From Bombyx mori (lineage: Eukaryota > Arthropoda > Insecta > Lepidoptera > Bombycidae), in contig NC_085116.1 in the NCBI RefSeq assembly GCF_030269925.1, positions 6,820,001-6,884,000 of the forward strand: 64,000 nt of DNA, in the 5' to 3' direction. Every line of letters starts with the position of its first letter. The stretch's first letter is position 1. Below are positions 1-11,275 of this stretch, piece after piece. Below the pieces are notes generated by a model. The model did no database searches. It was not told the DNA's origin and saw nothing but the letters and a program-made list of their open reading frames with translations. The position numbers and the translations under genes were made by a program.

Positions 1-52
1 GCACGATAATAGTGTACTTTATGATGCTGATATCTGAAATTGTAAAACTTAC
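1..52 (-). other. DAGL intron 5, start only
   Basis: Intronic sequence immediately after the exon 5 donor (GTAAGTTTTACA on the minus strand). The acceptor and the next exon, expected to begin the catalytic lipase domain, are outside the window. Confidence 0.8.
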
Positions 53-368
53 CGACAACAGCAACAAGTTAAGTGGGTGGCCAATTTGCAGAAGCCAGTG
101 AAGCAATGACGGTATAAAACATACGGCCAACCATATGCAGCGATTGATAATCTGAGATAGTAGAGGGCATCGTCTAAATTCATCCACGGTGGGGTTTCGG
201 AGAATATCTTGTTTACGTCCGTCGTATAAATAGGCTCTTCGTCGTTTAGCATTTGAATACGTCGCATTTCTCTAGTTTCTCGTTTCTGTCTGACTCTGAG
301 CAGAACACATCCTGCTACCACGTCAGATGGTACTAAGTCCGTGGATCGAAACAAGGCGCTGAGCAGTG
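53..368 (-). CDS. DAGL: Diacylglycerol lipase, coding exon 5
   Basis: Fifth coding exon, residues about 219-323. The acceptor GATTTTTCAG ends at 369. The donor is TCG|GTAAGT at 52-51, leaving two bases of an Arg or other codon. It encodes LLSALFRSTDLVPSDVVAG, the cytoplasmic region just before the lipase domain, then a basic helix (LLRVRQKRETREMRR). A Tyr-rich helix follows with the conserved AAYGWP motif and a Cys-rich end (TCCCC), which in vertebrate DAGLs precedes the catalytic core. The Ser-Asp-His triad (GHSLG nucleophile elbow) is not in the window; it should lie left of base 1. Confidence 0.92.
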
Positions 369-615
369 CTGAAAAATCAAACAATAACTTCCAGTAAACT
401 ATTGTATCGAGTCGTTTTTTTATACACTAGATTAGTTGTACGAGTTCGCGACCCCGTGTCACCTTGAAAGGTGACGTTAAAGTCTCAACTCTATTGTGGA
501 CGACTCTAATGGCTATCCTACCTTTCAAACTGGAATTTATGATATCCGGGGCAAAAATAGGCCGTACGGTCATGGCACGAAAATACGTCCTACGACGATT
601 ATGTACGTATTATGT

Positions 616-963
616 ACGAAATACGTACTTAATAAATATTCACGATTGACTTCGACGGTGAAGGAATAGCATTGTGTAGTAAAAATCAAATCCGCAAAAT
701 TATAATTTGCGTAACTACTGGTGGTAGGACCTCTTGTGAGTTCGCACGGGTAGGTACCACCACTCCGCCTATTTCTGCCGTGAAGCAGTATTGCGTTTCG
801 GTTTGAAGGGTGGGGCAGCCGTTGTAATAACGCTGAAACCTTAGAACTTACATCTCAAGGTAGGTGGCGGGATTTATGTTGTAGATGTCTATGGGCTTTG
901 GTAATCACTTAACACCAGGTGGGCCGTGAGTTCGTCCAACCACGTAAGCAATTTCAAAAAAAT
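616..963 (+). mobile_element. SINE (Bm1-like), 5'-truncated
   Basis: Matches the dominant SINE of this window from the middle of the body (CACGATTGACTTC) through the diagnostic CTGGTGGTAGGACCTCTTG and GTTTGAAGGGTGGGGCAGCC blocks. The 3' end is CGTAAGCAATTTCAAAAAA. The tRNA-like head is missing. It lies antisense to the lipase gene, inside its intron 4. Confidence 0.85.
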
Positions 964-2329
964 TTACACTATGTACAAAAAACAATATCAAATCTTCGCA
1001 AGCGGCATTCTGTCAAGACCACAAAAGTTCCATAGAACTAGTTTTGATTATTTTCCCCCCTATAAATATGCAAATAAGCAATATTTTTGTTTATGACTCA
1101 ATTGTGATAGTTAATTTATTAGCTAATTCTTTAAGCGTAATAATGACTTCTTTTAATATAATTTTATTCAAAATAATTTGGATTTAATATTGAATTAAAC
1201 TATTGAACTTAATACGAACTACGATCTATAGGTACATGAGTGTCGTTCTAAGATAATTTACGTTTTTCGTAAAAACGAGATTGTCGATAAGTTTTAAAAT
1301 CAGCTTAGTAAACTGTGTCACGGCCGTATAAATGATATGCTATGACTCATCTGTTTTATTTATATCGTGTCAAAGTTCAACGCGTATCGTTATCGTAAAT
1401 ACAACCTTTTGTAATTAATAAAATAGTCTTATGATTTTTCTTATGTGATAAGAACAAGTTTGTCCAGTTCCCCAATGCCAACTATTGACAAACGTGCTAA
1501 AACCGGGATTAAATCGCCGGCAACGTGGAACTTACAACTGGAAGAATACAAGAACAACACAGCAACACACACAAAAAAAAAAAGACAAAACGTATATTGC
1601 AACGTTTTCTAAAATAGGTACTCTTATTGTCTTTTCAAAGGCTTTACCTAAATTCTATGTAAATACATATAACCCTTTTGCTAGTGTCTGCTGTTTTAGA
1701 AATGTCCCTTCATACTATCATGAAAGCCATTGCTTTATCGAGCAAAGTTTATGCTGAATTTATTTAATGGCCTACACGCATTTACTTTTAGCCTGAGCGC
1801 ATTGTAATCCTCGTAAAATAAATTCAAGGCCCAACTTTTACCATAAAACCAATGTATCCGTAGGTACTGATTTGGTTCGAGATAATACTTACTACTGTGC
1901 AAAACATGTTGTTTGCTAGGTTCATTGTGCTTTCATAAATTAAGTTAAAAGGTAGGTACGAATAATGTGGCTTGGAATCCATTATGGTTAAAATTCATAA
2001 AAAAAATCGATAATTTATCCAACTAATCTCAATATGTAATCTAAATTTAACTTATCGTGCATTTATTTTCCTGTAAATTTATTTAGGGGAGAGCATAATA
2101 TTAAGCTCGAAATATAATCGTCAGTTATAAGCGTTATAAGCAACAATACGCTAATAATATTGAATAACAATCAAGAGGCAGGTAAATTTTACATTAGACC
2201 GTGGGCAATGGATTTAGTTTAAAAAAATCAATCTCAGTTCACCAATTTATACGTTCACTAAATAATTACTTATAGATATATTATAAGCTATTATATATGT
2301 ATCTACATTTGACTGACATAGCCAAAGTG

Positions 2330-2591
2330 ATTGCTCGGAATGAGTGGAAGTGGGCCGCCACATATGCCGTCGCACTGACAATCGGTAGGGCATAAAAGTA
2401 TTGGAGTGGAGACCTCGTACTGGACGTCGTAACTTAGGCAGACAGCCAACGAAGTGGACCGATGACCTGGTCAAAGTAGTTGATAGAGACTGGATGAGAA
2501 AGGCAAGAGACCGAAGAGAATGGGGTGCATTCGAAGAGACCTACACTCAGCATTGGGTGGACACGGGTTGAAGAAGAAGAAGAAGAAGAGA
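2330..2591 (+). mobile_element. RTE-type LINE pol C-terminus, 5'-truncated
   Basis: An open stretch of 55 codons ending at TGA 2569-2571 reads LEWRPRTGRRNLGRQPTKW, then TDDLVKV...W...A.DR..W. That is the common lepidopteran RTE-type LINE C-terminal pattern. Upstream sequence in another frame (ARNEWKWA) belongs to the same protein, so one frameshift is present. The fragment ends in a short GAA repeat, the usual simple-repeat tail of RTE elements. It is a dead fragment in a lipase intron. Confidence 0.7.
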
Positions 2592-2605
2592 TATTATAAG
2601 CAAAC

Positions 2606-2979
2606 TTTTTTTGTATGATTGAAGGATTACTGGTGGGCCAGAGACCTTTCCAATTTCACCAGGACAGGTGGGCGAGCGAAGGCTCAGCCAGGAAGGGTGG
2701 GATTTGCTAACAGCTGCCCGAGCGCCTCTGAAGGAGACCTAAAAACTCAAGAGCAGCTGCTTCGTGACTGAATCTACTACCGGATCGGAATCGCGACCCG
2801 CTGAGAAGATCCGGCGAGAAACTCAGCGCGCTGAGGCATGGGTTAGGTTAGGTTGCACGTCGACCTCTTTGACGGTCGATCGACGTGTACGGTTACCGGG
2901 GTCCCTAGGCCTGCTCCTAGTATTAGAGCTGAAGGCGTCTAATGCAAAGGTAATTAGATCTGATGGATCCGTAAGGACG
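2606..2979 (-). mobile_element. Jockey-clade LINE tail inserted at the DAGL exon 4 donor
   Basis: This is the reverse-strand copy of the last about 370 bases of the Jockey element at 42715-47526. It holds the ORF2 end (VLTDPSD.ITFALDAFSSNT), the 3' UTR with its GTTTCTCGCCGGATCTTCTC block, and a short A tail. It is flanked by direct repeats of ATAAGCAAAC (plus strand) at 2596-2605 and 2980-2989. The right-hand copy is, on the minus strand, the first ten bases of DAGL intron 4. It is heavily 5'-truncated and lies in the same orientation as the lipase gene. Confidence 0.9.
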
Positions 2980-2989
2980 ATAAGCAAAC

Positions 2990-3211
2990 CTGCAACTTGT
3001 TGAAATGCTTCCTTCCCATGTTCGTCTCTCTTCAGCCAACAAAACGCCCATCTGAACCTCCGAGACCAAAGACCGGTGACTTTCCTATGATGGCGCACTT
3101 GGTTGGGTGTGTCCTGCATATCTCCATAGTTAACTGAACCCAAGGGATCGAACACCATGAAAAGCCCAAACACTGTCAGTCCTAGTTGCACCCAATTGAA
3201 TAATACTATAC
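2990..3211 (-). CDS. DAGL: Diacylglycerol lipase, coding exon 4
   Basis: Fourth coding exon, residues about 145-219. The acceptor TTGTTCGCAG ends at 3212. It encodes membrane segment 4 (IVLFNWVQLGLTVFGLFMVF) followed by the family motif FDPLG, then a basic cytoplasmic linker (VRHHRKVTGLWSRRFRW) and a short Cys/Trp stretch (AFCWLKRDEHGKEAF). The donor is GTTGCAG|GTTTGC at 2989-2988, which is weak compared with GTAAGT. A LINE fragment starts only 10 nt into the intron, and its target-site duplication is the donor sequence itself. The reading frame runs on through the donor into the LINE, so a naive ORF call fuses host exon and LINE. The final G pairs with CA of the next exon to give Ala. Confidence 0.9.
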
Positions 3212-3766
3212 CTGCGAACAAAATAAAATCATATAAATATAAACTCCTATAAGTCATGAGTAAGTAAACTAAGTCGTTTACATCATATTTTATACCAGTT
3301 CTTTTTTGTTTTGTTTCCTTATGAATATTAATATGTCGACGCAAGTAAAATTTGTATATGAATTAAAATCTGCCACAAAATTTAATACAATTATCATTTA
3401 TGTACGCTAGTACACAAATAGGTAACATAAAAAACCTATTTTATGTGATCATCGTCAATATTGTAGTCCACTGCTCAACATATTGTTCATATCCATATAT
3501 AAATAAAGGTTCTTTTAAATCTTAAAAGTTCATTTTGATATTTCAAACCTCCATTGAAATTATTTAACCTTAAAAACTAAACAGCCTTTGTAACACAACA
3601 GATCGACGCGTATACAAAAAATACAAAGTTATAATAAATCAACATAACATACAATTAGTGCAAATATTTCAAATTTAATATATTTCGATAGCAGTTTTCG
3701 AAACTAGACCCCGAATTAATATTCTTATGGATTTTATGCTCTTCTTTGGTTAGGCTCGTTTTGTTA

Positions 3767-3960
3767 ACCGACTTCAAAAAAGGAGGAGCTTCTCAATTCG
3801 ACTGTATGTTTTTTTTTAATGCTTAACTTTTGACTGGGTGAATTGATTTTGATGATTCTTTTTTTATTAGAAAGCTGACGCTTCCCGTGCGGTCCCATTT
3901 CAATTTAGTCCAGTTCTGATAATGGTATCCATGAAAAACTATATAGGTAAGTCTTAAATT
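3767..3960 (+). repeat. Lepidopteran dispersed repeat (AACCGACTTC type)
   Basis: The block AACCGACTTCAAAAAAGGAG, followed by TCTCAATTCGACTGTATG, a T run, CTTTTGACTGGGTG and AAAGCTGACGCTTCCCGTG, is a pattern I recognise as recurring across lepidopteran genomes. It occurs once here, so class and ends cannot be set from this window. Confidence 0.45.
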
Positions 3961-4281
3961 TGCATTAAATACGCGCGCAACAAATAGATGAATAACTCAA
4001 TATCACGCCAACCGATTTCGATTATTATTGTTTTTAGTGTATATTAATTTGTTTTAGACTATCTTTTTTTTATATTGAAGATTTTTGAATATCTATAAAT
4101 ATATATATATTTATATTATTTGAAATGCAGCAACAGATACTATGAACGCGAACATTTTCGCGAGAGCGACACCCAAATTATTAAAATGAAAATTAGTCTA
4201 ACAATTAATATTCTAATGAAGAGCGGGGGCGTGCTATGAGTATCCCGCTATCTCTCTCGCACGCTCGCTCGATATTGGCGG

Positions 4282-4303
4282 TGACGTCACAAGACTATAT
4301 ATA
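4282..4303 (+). promoter_or_regulatory. CRE palindrome next to a TATA-like run
   Basis: A perfect TGACGTCA (4282-4289) is followed seven bases later by CTATATATAC, downstream of a CT-rich GAGA-like patch (TCTCTCTCGCACGCTCGCTC). It lies inside DAGL intron 3. It could be an intronic enhancer or alternative promoter, but eight-base palindromes also occur by chance and no transcript start is visible. Confidence 0.25.
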
Positions 4304-4547
4304 CATGTGCACCCTTTTTACACATGAAAATTTACAAGAGCGCAAAATTAAAATTTTCTATCTCATTCGGTTATAAGAAATATTTAGGTTTTCTTATGAC
4401 TACCATCACTGTTTCGAATAAAAAATCGGTCGACAACCCTATTATTTAAAGTACTATTTTATTATGATGCATATTGACAGAATTTGTTAGAAAGAAGAAC
4501 TGATAGTGCACAAGTGTATTAAAATAAGAATGGCCTACATGACTTAC

Positions 4548-4660
4548 TTTGTATAACTATGCTAGAGAATTTATCGTCAACTGAACACTCGATAACTTCA
4601 CAGAACATCCACATAGTACCCATCACATTGAGGGCTGTTTCCGGCAACACCAGAAGCACT
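4548..4660 (-). CDS. DAGL: Diacylglycerol lipase, coding exon 3
   Basis: A short exon found by splice logic rather than as a long ORF; an unrelated forward ORF overlaps it. The acceptor TTTTGTTCCAG ends at 4661 and the donor is ACAAA|GTAAGT at 4547-4546. The 113 bases run 1+111+1. The exon completes a Lys codon left by exon 2, then reads VLLVLPETALNVMGTMW followed by a Cys-containing loop (FCEVIECSVDD). This is membrane segment 3 and its loop; the LPE...N..GT.W pattern is typical of the third DAGL helix. The last base joins the next exon to make Ser. Phase continuity on both sides and the family pattern make this exon convincing. Confidence 0.87.
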
Positions 4661-6879
4661 CTGGAACAAAAGATCATGATTATATTTAACATAATGCCTA
4701 TTTTCGGTCAACGCCGCCGTTTGGTCTTGACAAAATCACGTATTATATGGATATAATATGGAAACAAGGACAAATTTAACAAAAGCAAAAGAAGTACGCA
4801 CAATGTGGATTACTTTTTTTTTTATTAATAAAAATGAAAATTATAGTTAAAATACAAAAAAAAAATACACACACATAATAACAACAAGCCGTACTAAAAA
4901 GTTAATTAAAAATTAGATGATTAATTTTATTGTGAAAAACGTAATTGCTATAATAAAAGTTCTAATGTTAGTCGATCCCGCTCTTTTATAAACATCACGT
5001 AATTTAGTTAATACGAATTTAGCTACAGAACAATAGGAATGTACAAATCTGCTCACATACATCAAGGTCCATTACAATGTGTATTAGAGTTTTGTACTAA
5101 TTTTTATCTTTAAATGCGCGAAATAAATGGTAAAACATTACAAAACAGAGCACAACACTTTCTTAATAAATATATCCATATTAACACAATATATTAATTT
5201 TTACGTGAGTTGATACATTGTCCGTATCGTGTTAGGTGATACTTGTATAGTGAAAGTTTGCTCAAGATCATCATAGTCACTCGTAAATTTGAGCCGATTT
5301 AGTAGAGAACTGAATAGAATACAAGTTATCGGACTTTAAAACGAACCAATAAATTTGAAAAACAATCACATTACAATCATACAACACGTGATTAGATCGT
5401 TAAAGCTCTGATATCTGTTAAACAAAAACAACTTCGCATTTAAGGGCACCTCTTTGAAATTAAAAGGTATTTTATTGGTATTCTTTATTACTTCAAAAAT
5501 TTTAATTAGATTACTTAAGCGTTACTTCAGTTCGACGCGGTTGGCTTCCTATAAATGATGTTAACGTTAGTCTATTAAAATTTAGCAGTAGTCCAAGGTA
5601 ACCGGTAACAATAAAGTGGCAGGCCAAGCTGAAGGCCATTGTCTTCTCCCTTGAGGCTTAATGCTAACATTTGGCTTTCGATATGTGTTTGTTCGAAGAT
5701 CGAAAAACACGTGTCTTACAAGGAATCTGGGTAAAAGCTTTCTTGTATTGCAGTGTGGAAACTTTCTTATAAATTTCATCTCAAAATTTTTACGATTTAA
5801 TGCTTTTGTTTTTGATTAAAGTATCTAGACTTATTTAGTGTCCTTATGAACAAATCACCGTATAACATAATCCATATTCGTTACCGCAAACTTGTGGCCT
5901 TATGGGTTGGCAAGGGTAGGTAGGCAAAGCAGTAATGTATTCCAATTTGAAGTCCTACACACAGCTGTTATACAATTGAGACACAGACCTCATGTCTCAC
6001 GGTGGGAGATCACGTTGTCATGTCTTTGAGCCCCAGTAAACACATCACACCAAATAGGCCGTGAGCTTGTACAAGCGTCGGCGCAGAAAAAAAAAAATAC
6101 ATTAAAATACTAAATCTAGTGACAAGACAATGTCAAAACCATTATTTCTTACATTTTATTCTACGTGATCGCAATGCAAAGCAGGCTTAATGCGACATTA
6201 AATTAAGATTGCATTTTGATAACATATCGTCATTACGAAACATAACGCGCAAGATCGGAACGTGATGTGAGTACATTGTTTGCATCGCATAAAATTTCGC
6301 AAACAATAAATAGATTATTATTTAAAAATAGTATTCTTTATTGAAAACACAGTGTTTCAATTGGGTACCACTTATAGTCTCGGTTTTTTAATAGCTGTAA
6401 ACCTGTTAAAATAATGAGTTCAACTAATTTATAATTTTTTTTAGAAAAATAACACAGTATATAAGAAATTGTTAATAATGTAATATTTTATGTATGCAAT
6501 TCTACAATACATGTAGGGAATTCAAAGACTTTGTTAGCAATCCTTCTCTGACTACAATATAATAATACATGTTCATAGTTTAAAAACTAAAAACGTTTAA
6601 ATAGCAAACCGAACTAACAATTAACTTCATTTTTTTTCATTTCCTGTTGATATTGGCTTTGTTATTAGAACGAAGCTATAAAATTATTGTATTATCATAG
6701 GTCCTTTATGTGTGTGACAATTTTCAATTAAATCCTGAGGAGATTAAAAAATAAAAATTGAAGTAATACGAACAGCAAATGCCAGGTTGATTCTGGACTC
6801 ACACATAAATCACATAAATTCACAAGACCTCCACAATTCATTCATAGGCTTAATTCGTTATTCTATGACGCTTACTTAC
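4661..6879 (-). other. DAGL intron 2, mostly unannotated
   Basis: AT-rich intron between exons 2 and 3. It contains a very degenerate SINE (about 5895-6102). Short ORFs in it, such as the one near 5582-5779, have no family resemblance. I see no other element. Confidence 0.65.
5895..6102 (+). mobile_element. SINE (Bm1-like), highly degenerate
   Basis: Scattered matches in the right order to the SINE 3' half: AAAGCAGTAATG, GACACAGACCTCATGTCTCA, CCCCAGTAAACAC, GGCCGTGAGCTTGT, then an A run. An old copy; the limits are approximate. Confidence 0.5.
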
Positions 6880-7104
6880 TTGATTAATAGTAATGGTGAT
6901 ACCAGTTTTCTGATGTCTACATCTGTAATGGTCCCTCTGGCGGACTGGTGAGCCAAAGCAGCAAGTAACAGCATTAAGGCTGCCTGAAGTGTGAGGGTAC
7001 CGCATAAGTATAATCGGACGAAAGAGCCGCCGTGCCAACCGTCCGTCTGGCACTGCCATGTCACTGGATATAGAACCTCTACGACCAAAGCTATTAGTAC
7101 CAAC
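6880..7104 (-). CDS. DAGL: Diacylglycerol lipase, coding exon 2
   Basis: Second coding exon, residues about 32-107. The acceptor TTTATTCTCAG ends at 7105. The donor is AA|GTAAGT at 6879-6878, and the exon ends two bases into a codon. It completes membrane segment 1 (LVLIALVVEVLY), then has a short Cys-containing lumenal or extracellular loop, and then membrane segment 2 (LYLCGTLTLQAALMLLLAAL). The motif HQSARGTITD follows, matching the conserved S-x-RGxI stretch after TM2 in this family. Exon length 225 (1+222+2) preserves phase with both neighbours. Confidence 0.88.
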
Positions 7105-8199
7105 CTGAGAATAAAAAAAATTTTGTTATGTTAAGAAGCAAAAAGGTTTTGAACTGAGAATGATCAATTATTAAAGGCAAGTACGTAATTACAGTGTAAA
7201 TGTTTATAAAAAGAAAAATGTTGCCAATTTGCTAACAAAATGTGCGACATGAACGTTGCATAATTATGACTGATTTATTTATGGCAATTATTAAAAAAAA
7301 GGTTAAACCAATTTAGTCATACTGGCACCATTACCGTATTTGGTATCAGTAATAACTTTAGATATAAGATTTAGATTGTGACGTAGCTCTGTATTACGAG
7401 TCTAATATGTATCTCGTTGATTTTCACAAAAAATCATCTACAAAAAGTTCCATTAAAACCTGACGTACAAAGTTTTTTGTTCCCCATAAGTACTGTTTTA
7501 CCAAGGAAGCGTATCAATATTTCTATTAAATTATTTCAGCGGGTAGGTACTTAATTACGACTAAAAGCTGTTTGAGTTATCGAAAAGGAAAATGTACTGT
7601 TTCAATTAAGAATATAAAATCGATTGCACGAATCTTCGTAATTCGGTAACCACATGGCTCTTCAAAAAAAGAAAGGTATCTCATTATTCTGAAAGCGACC
7701 TAAAAAGATGTGATATTTATACGGACACAAAAATATGGTAACATACTCCAAGCCACAATTTCGGATATTACTAATAATATAAAGTCAGTAACGAAGTCCT
7801 TCATGAGGAAAGTATTTTTCTATTACATTTATTAGCTTTAATATTTTGCGATACCATTATGGACCTATTGTATACTCAAGGTAGGGTTTCAACTAATCCA
7901 ATAAAACTGTGTGAAAGCCGCCTGTATTGACTTTCTATTAATAACAGATATTTATTTTACTGAAGCAACTGTTTGATCATGTTTTATCACCGGTGACGTC
8001 ATTTTACCTCATTTAAAAATAGTTAAGTATTGTTGGATATTTTCTTCGGTTTTCGCATAGTCACAGACATAATTACAACTACCGTTTAATCTCGCATTTT
8101 TTATTGTCATTAGTTTATTTTAACAACGGACAAGTATATCAGAGGAAGTGTAAATGTAGCCCTAGTGATTGGTAAATTAAAGAGCGGACGGTTAGCGAC

Positions 8200-8396
8200 T
8201 AAGAATATGGAAATGGTAGTGTAAGGTAGAGGGGGAAGAGATCGACTGAAGAGGGCATGGATGGAGTGTGTGAATGAAGATATGAGAGAAAGAGAAGTGA
8301 GTGTTGAAATGACGACTGATAGAGGAGAATGGAAAAGAAAAAAATGCTGTGCCGACCCCAACTAATAGGGTAAAGTGGAGACAAAGAAGAATAAAT
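8200..8396 (+). mobile_element. RTE-type LINE pol C-terminus, 5'-truncated
   Basis: 46 codons are open from 8228 to TAA 8363-8365: RGGRDRLKRAW, then VNEDMREREVSVEMTTDR and CCADPN. This matches the lepidopteran RTE pattern KRPVGRPK.TW...V..DM...GV...M..DR..W...CCADP. It is antisense to the lipase gene. The minus-strand ORFs here are shadows of it. Confidence 0.75.
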
Positions 8397-8654
8397 TTTA
8401 TTTCTGACGTTTCAAATACTTTACAGTTCGTGGTAACGGACAATGACCTCGTATACGATCAATAAAATCATTTGCTGTTCTGTCTGAATGATAATGTCGT
8501 AAAAAGTATTTATACCATAAATAGTTAATAGGTATTTATAAAATAAATAGCTTTTCGTCCACAGCATCGATTGCGTTGTCTGCATTTCCTATAGCGCGGC
8601 CGGAGACCCGTTCTGGGTAGAGGAATGAATGAATTATTAGCCTTTTCAGGGTTC

Positions 8655-8830
8655 AAGCTATTTCAGCCGCGAAGTAGTCATACATTCAAATTTAAAGGGT
8701 TGAGGCAACAATACAATTGAGACTTCATCTCATGTTAATACATTAGGTTTAGTGGCGGCAATAAAGCTACCAATTAAAACCAGGTAAGGTGTAAGTTCGT
8801 TCATATAACACATATAAATCATAAAGCTCA
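8655..8830 (+). mobile_element. SINE (Bm1-like), highly degenerate
   Basis: Weak ordered matches to the SINE 3' half: TCAGCCGCGAAGTAGTCAT, GACTTCATCTCATGTT, AAAACCAGGTAAGGTGTAAGTTCGTTC. A low-confidence old relic. Confidence 0.35.
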
Positions 8831-9308
8831 CCAAAAGTTTTGTTTACCGGAAACAATTATAATGGTCACGTTATTCACGAAATAACTTTTGAAGGCTACA
8901 TTACGTTAATGGAATACAACTAATTATAAACTGAAACTATTATTAGCTACGCGTGCACAAAACTTTATATAATGCGGGATGTAAACAAGCCGTTCCCGTA
9001 GTTATTTTAGTTAATCAATCTCTGAATTTGCAACAAAATATCGAAAGTAACCAAATATTAAATATTAACTTAAAATAGTAGGTTGTAAGGGTAGGTTTTG
9101 AAGAAAAAACAAAGTTTATGCTTAAAACAGGCCACGTGCTTGCTGGTGTGGTGAACCTTGAAGCAATAAAAAGATCATGTAGTAAGTACAACTGAAAATA
9201 TGATTTTTTAAACAAATTTCTTTATGGCCGTCGCTGTGGTACATTTATTACATTTGAGGTTTACTATTACGAAATTTACTATTATATTTAAATTTACTAT
9301 TATTAAAC

Positions 9309-9398
9309 TGGTGGTAGGATTTCTTGTGAGTCTGGACGGGTAGGTACCACCACCCTACCTATTTCTGCCGTGAACCAGTAATGCGTTTCGGTTTGAAC
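9309..9398 (+). mobile_element. SINE (Bm1-like), internal fragment
   Basis: Clear match CTGGTGGTAGGATTTCTTGTGAG through TTTCTGCCGTGAACCAGTAATGCGTTTCGGTTTGAA, then the similarity stops abruptly. A minus-strand copy starts 240 bases further on. Confidence 0.75.
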
Positions 9399-9639
9399 TG
9401 ACTGTTGTTGACTGAGACAAAATTATCGAATGATGATCTTTAGAACATTCTACTAGTCTAATAAATTGAAGTTTTAAGAGTCACTCTGTCTGCTGTCTTT
9501 GAATATTATCAAAGGAAGAACGAGCAAAACAACATACCCAGCCCGGCGCGGGTCTCAATGCTATTACCGCATGAAAACATAAAGGGAAAACAAAAGGCTG
9601 TCGTGTGAAAAATGGACGACATTTGAAGTTTTTTTTCTT

Positions 9640-9870
9640 CTTTTTCTTAGATTGTTGGACGAGCTCACAGCCCACCTGGTGTTAAGTGGTTACTGGAGCC
9701 CATAGACATCTACAACGTAAATGCGCCACCCACCTTGAGATATAAGTTCTAAGATCTCAGTATAGTTACAACGGCTGCCCCACCCTTCAAACCGAAACGC
9801 ATCACCGCAGAAATAGGCCGGGCGGTGGTACCTACCCGCGCGGACTCACAAGAGGTCCTACCACCAGTAT
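9640..9870 (-). mobile_element. SINE (Bm1-like), 5'-truncated
   Basis: Reverse-complement copy running from the T-rich tail and TTGGACGAGCTCACAGCCCA through CCCATAGACATCTACAACG to ACAAGAGGTCCTACCACCAG. It lacks the tRNA-like head. Confidence 0.88.
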
Positions 9871-11275
9871 GAAGAGTACAAATGAAAGGGTTTTCTTGTA
9901 TTCACGGCTTGCCGTGCCGTTGTAACTACGTGAATAAAATAATATGCATCGTTAGTCGGCGCCCGTAACGCACGTTTCTGCATAATTAAATATCGTGATT
10001 CTTTGTTTTTTTCCATATTTTTTCGCACATTTTACGCGTACATGATTGGTATTCGACGAACACCGTTTTTTGTTATCAACTTTTTGAAGGTAAACAACAA
10101 GTTTTTCGTCAACTTCTATGATAGCGTGCCGGTTGTTGCCTTCAGTAATGTCTCTGCCACGTGACATTCGAACTCTCAATGTGTTCGCACGCGTGTAAAA
10201 TACGTTCTCGCATATTCTCGGGTCATATTAAACAAAAAACACTAGCGGCGTGTTGGTTTAACTAAAAGAAATTATAGCTAAAGTTAATTTCGCAAACTTC
10301 AATGTTTAGGTCGTAGTCGAAAAATTTGTATATTTTTTTCGATAAGAGCCAAAAGAACCATTGCGTACAGGTTATTTTAAATAGTAAATTTAGTTTAGTC
10401 GTTTATTTACTATAAATATAGTATCGTTGTATCCAAAATAGTTTCTTTATTATGATAGATATACAATGTCATGGTTTGGGCATTTCTAAATTAATGGGAT
10501 CATGGATAATATACGTTATACGTAAGCATCATTTGCAAATCCGCCGTCCCCACTAGTAATTACGCAATTAGAATTTTTTGTGTTTGATTTTTGTTATACG
10601 TTGTTATTATGTTATTCTTTCAACGTGGATGTCGATCGTCAACATCTATTAAGTATCTATTTTGTTAGAAAAACAGTACGTTTTTTGTAACGCTGGAGTA
10701 TCCGTTTACAGATACCCGATCGAGGGGGGTAACAGACCGGATATTGAGCTCTGGCGCTTTCAGAGAAAAAGAAGGAGACTGAGATACCCCTCCTCTTCCA
10801 ATTCCCCCAGCCCCGCAAGTCCGGTATTGCAGAACCGACTACCGACTAAGCCCCACCGAGTTCCACCAATCAGACTAGACTTAACTTAACTTAATAGCTA
10901 ATGTCCGCGCCTCACATGCGCTCTAATATGGCTATGGTAGCCTATCTTGTTCTTAAACGTGGCGCAAACAGAAGCTACATGTAAGAACACCACCCACGAA
11001 GTTGTAAAAAATAGTGGAATGGAACGGGACTTGGTACGAGTATACCGAGCATCTAATCCCTTAAGCTTATCGCCAAATATCCATCCGTTGTCACAGTTTC
11101 CTCATCATAAATTCACTTAACACTTAACCCTTTGCGGTCCAAATGCTAATGTAATTTAGGATTATATGTCCAATACGTGGGGACACTGGACCTCAAAAGG
11201 TTAGCTGTCGCCCTCGTTCCATTCTTGAATAGGGACTGTCGTTATATGTACCAAGCAAGAACACCCGCTCGGTAG

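Larger units (their letters stand above)
369..2989 (-). other. DAGL intron 4 (2.6 kb) and its contents
   Basis: Intron between exon 4 and exon 5 of the lipase gene. It contains a Jockey-type LINE tail (2606-2979), an RTE-type LINE tail (2330-2591) and a SINE copy (616-963). The stretch 964-2329 is AT-rich, and I see no coding or RNA signal in it beyond short chance ORFs. The only homopurine or simple run is the GAA run ending the RTE fragment. Confidence 0.75.
3212..4547 (-). other. DAGL intron 3 and its contents
   Basis: Intron between exons 3 and 4. Besides a dispersed repeat at about 3767-3960, it holds a GC-richer patch at about 4215-4310 with a perfect TGACGTCA site and a TATA-like run. 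The rest is AT-rich with no coding signal. Confidence 0.7.

Noticed and set aside
2823..3344. A 173-codon minus ORF as one gene
   Set aside because: It is DAGL exon 4 with intron 3 sequence in front and a LINE tail behind; splice sites cut it to 2990-3211.
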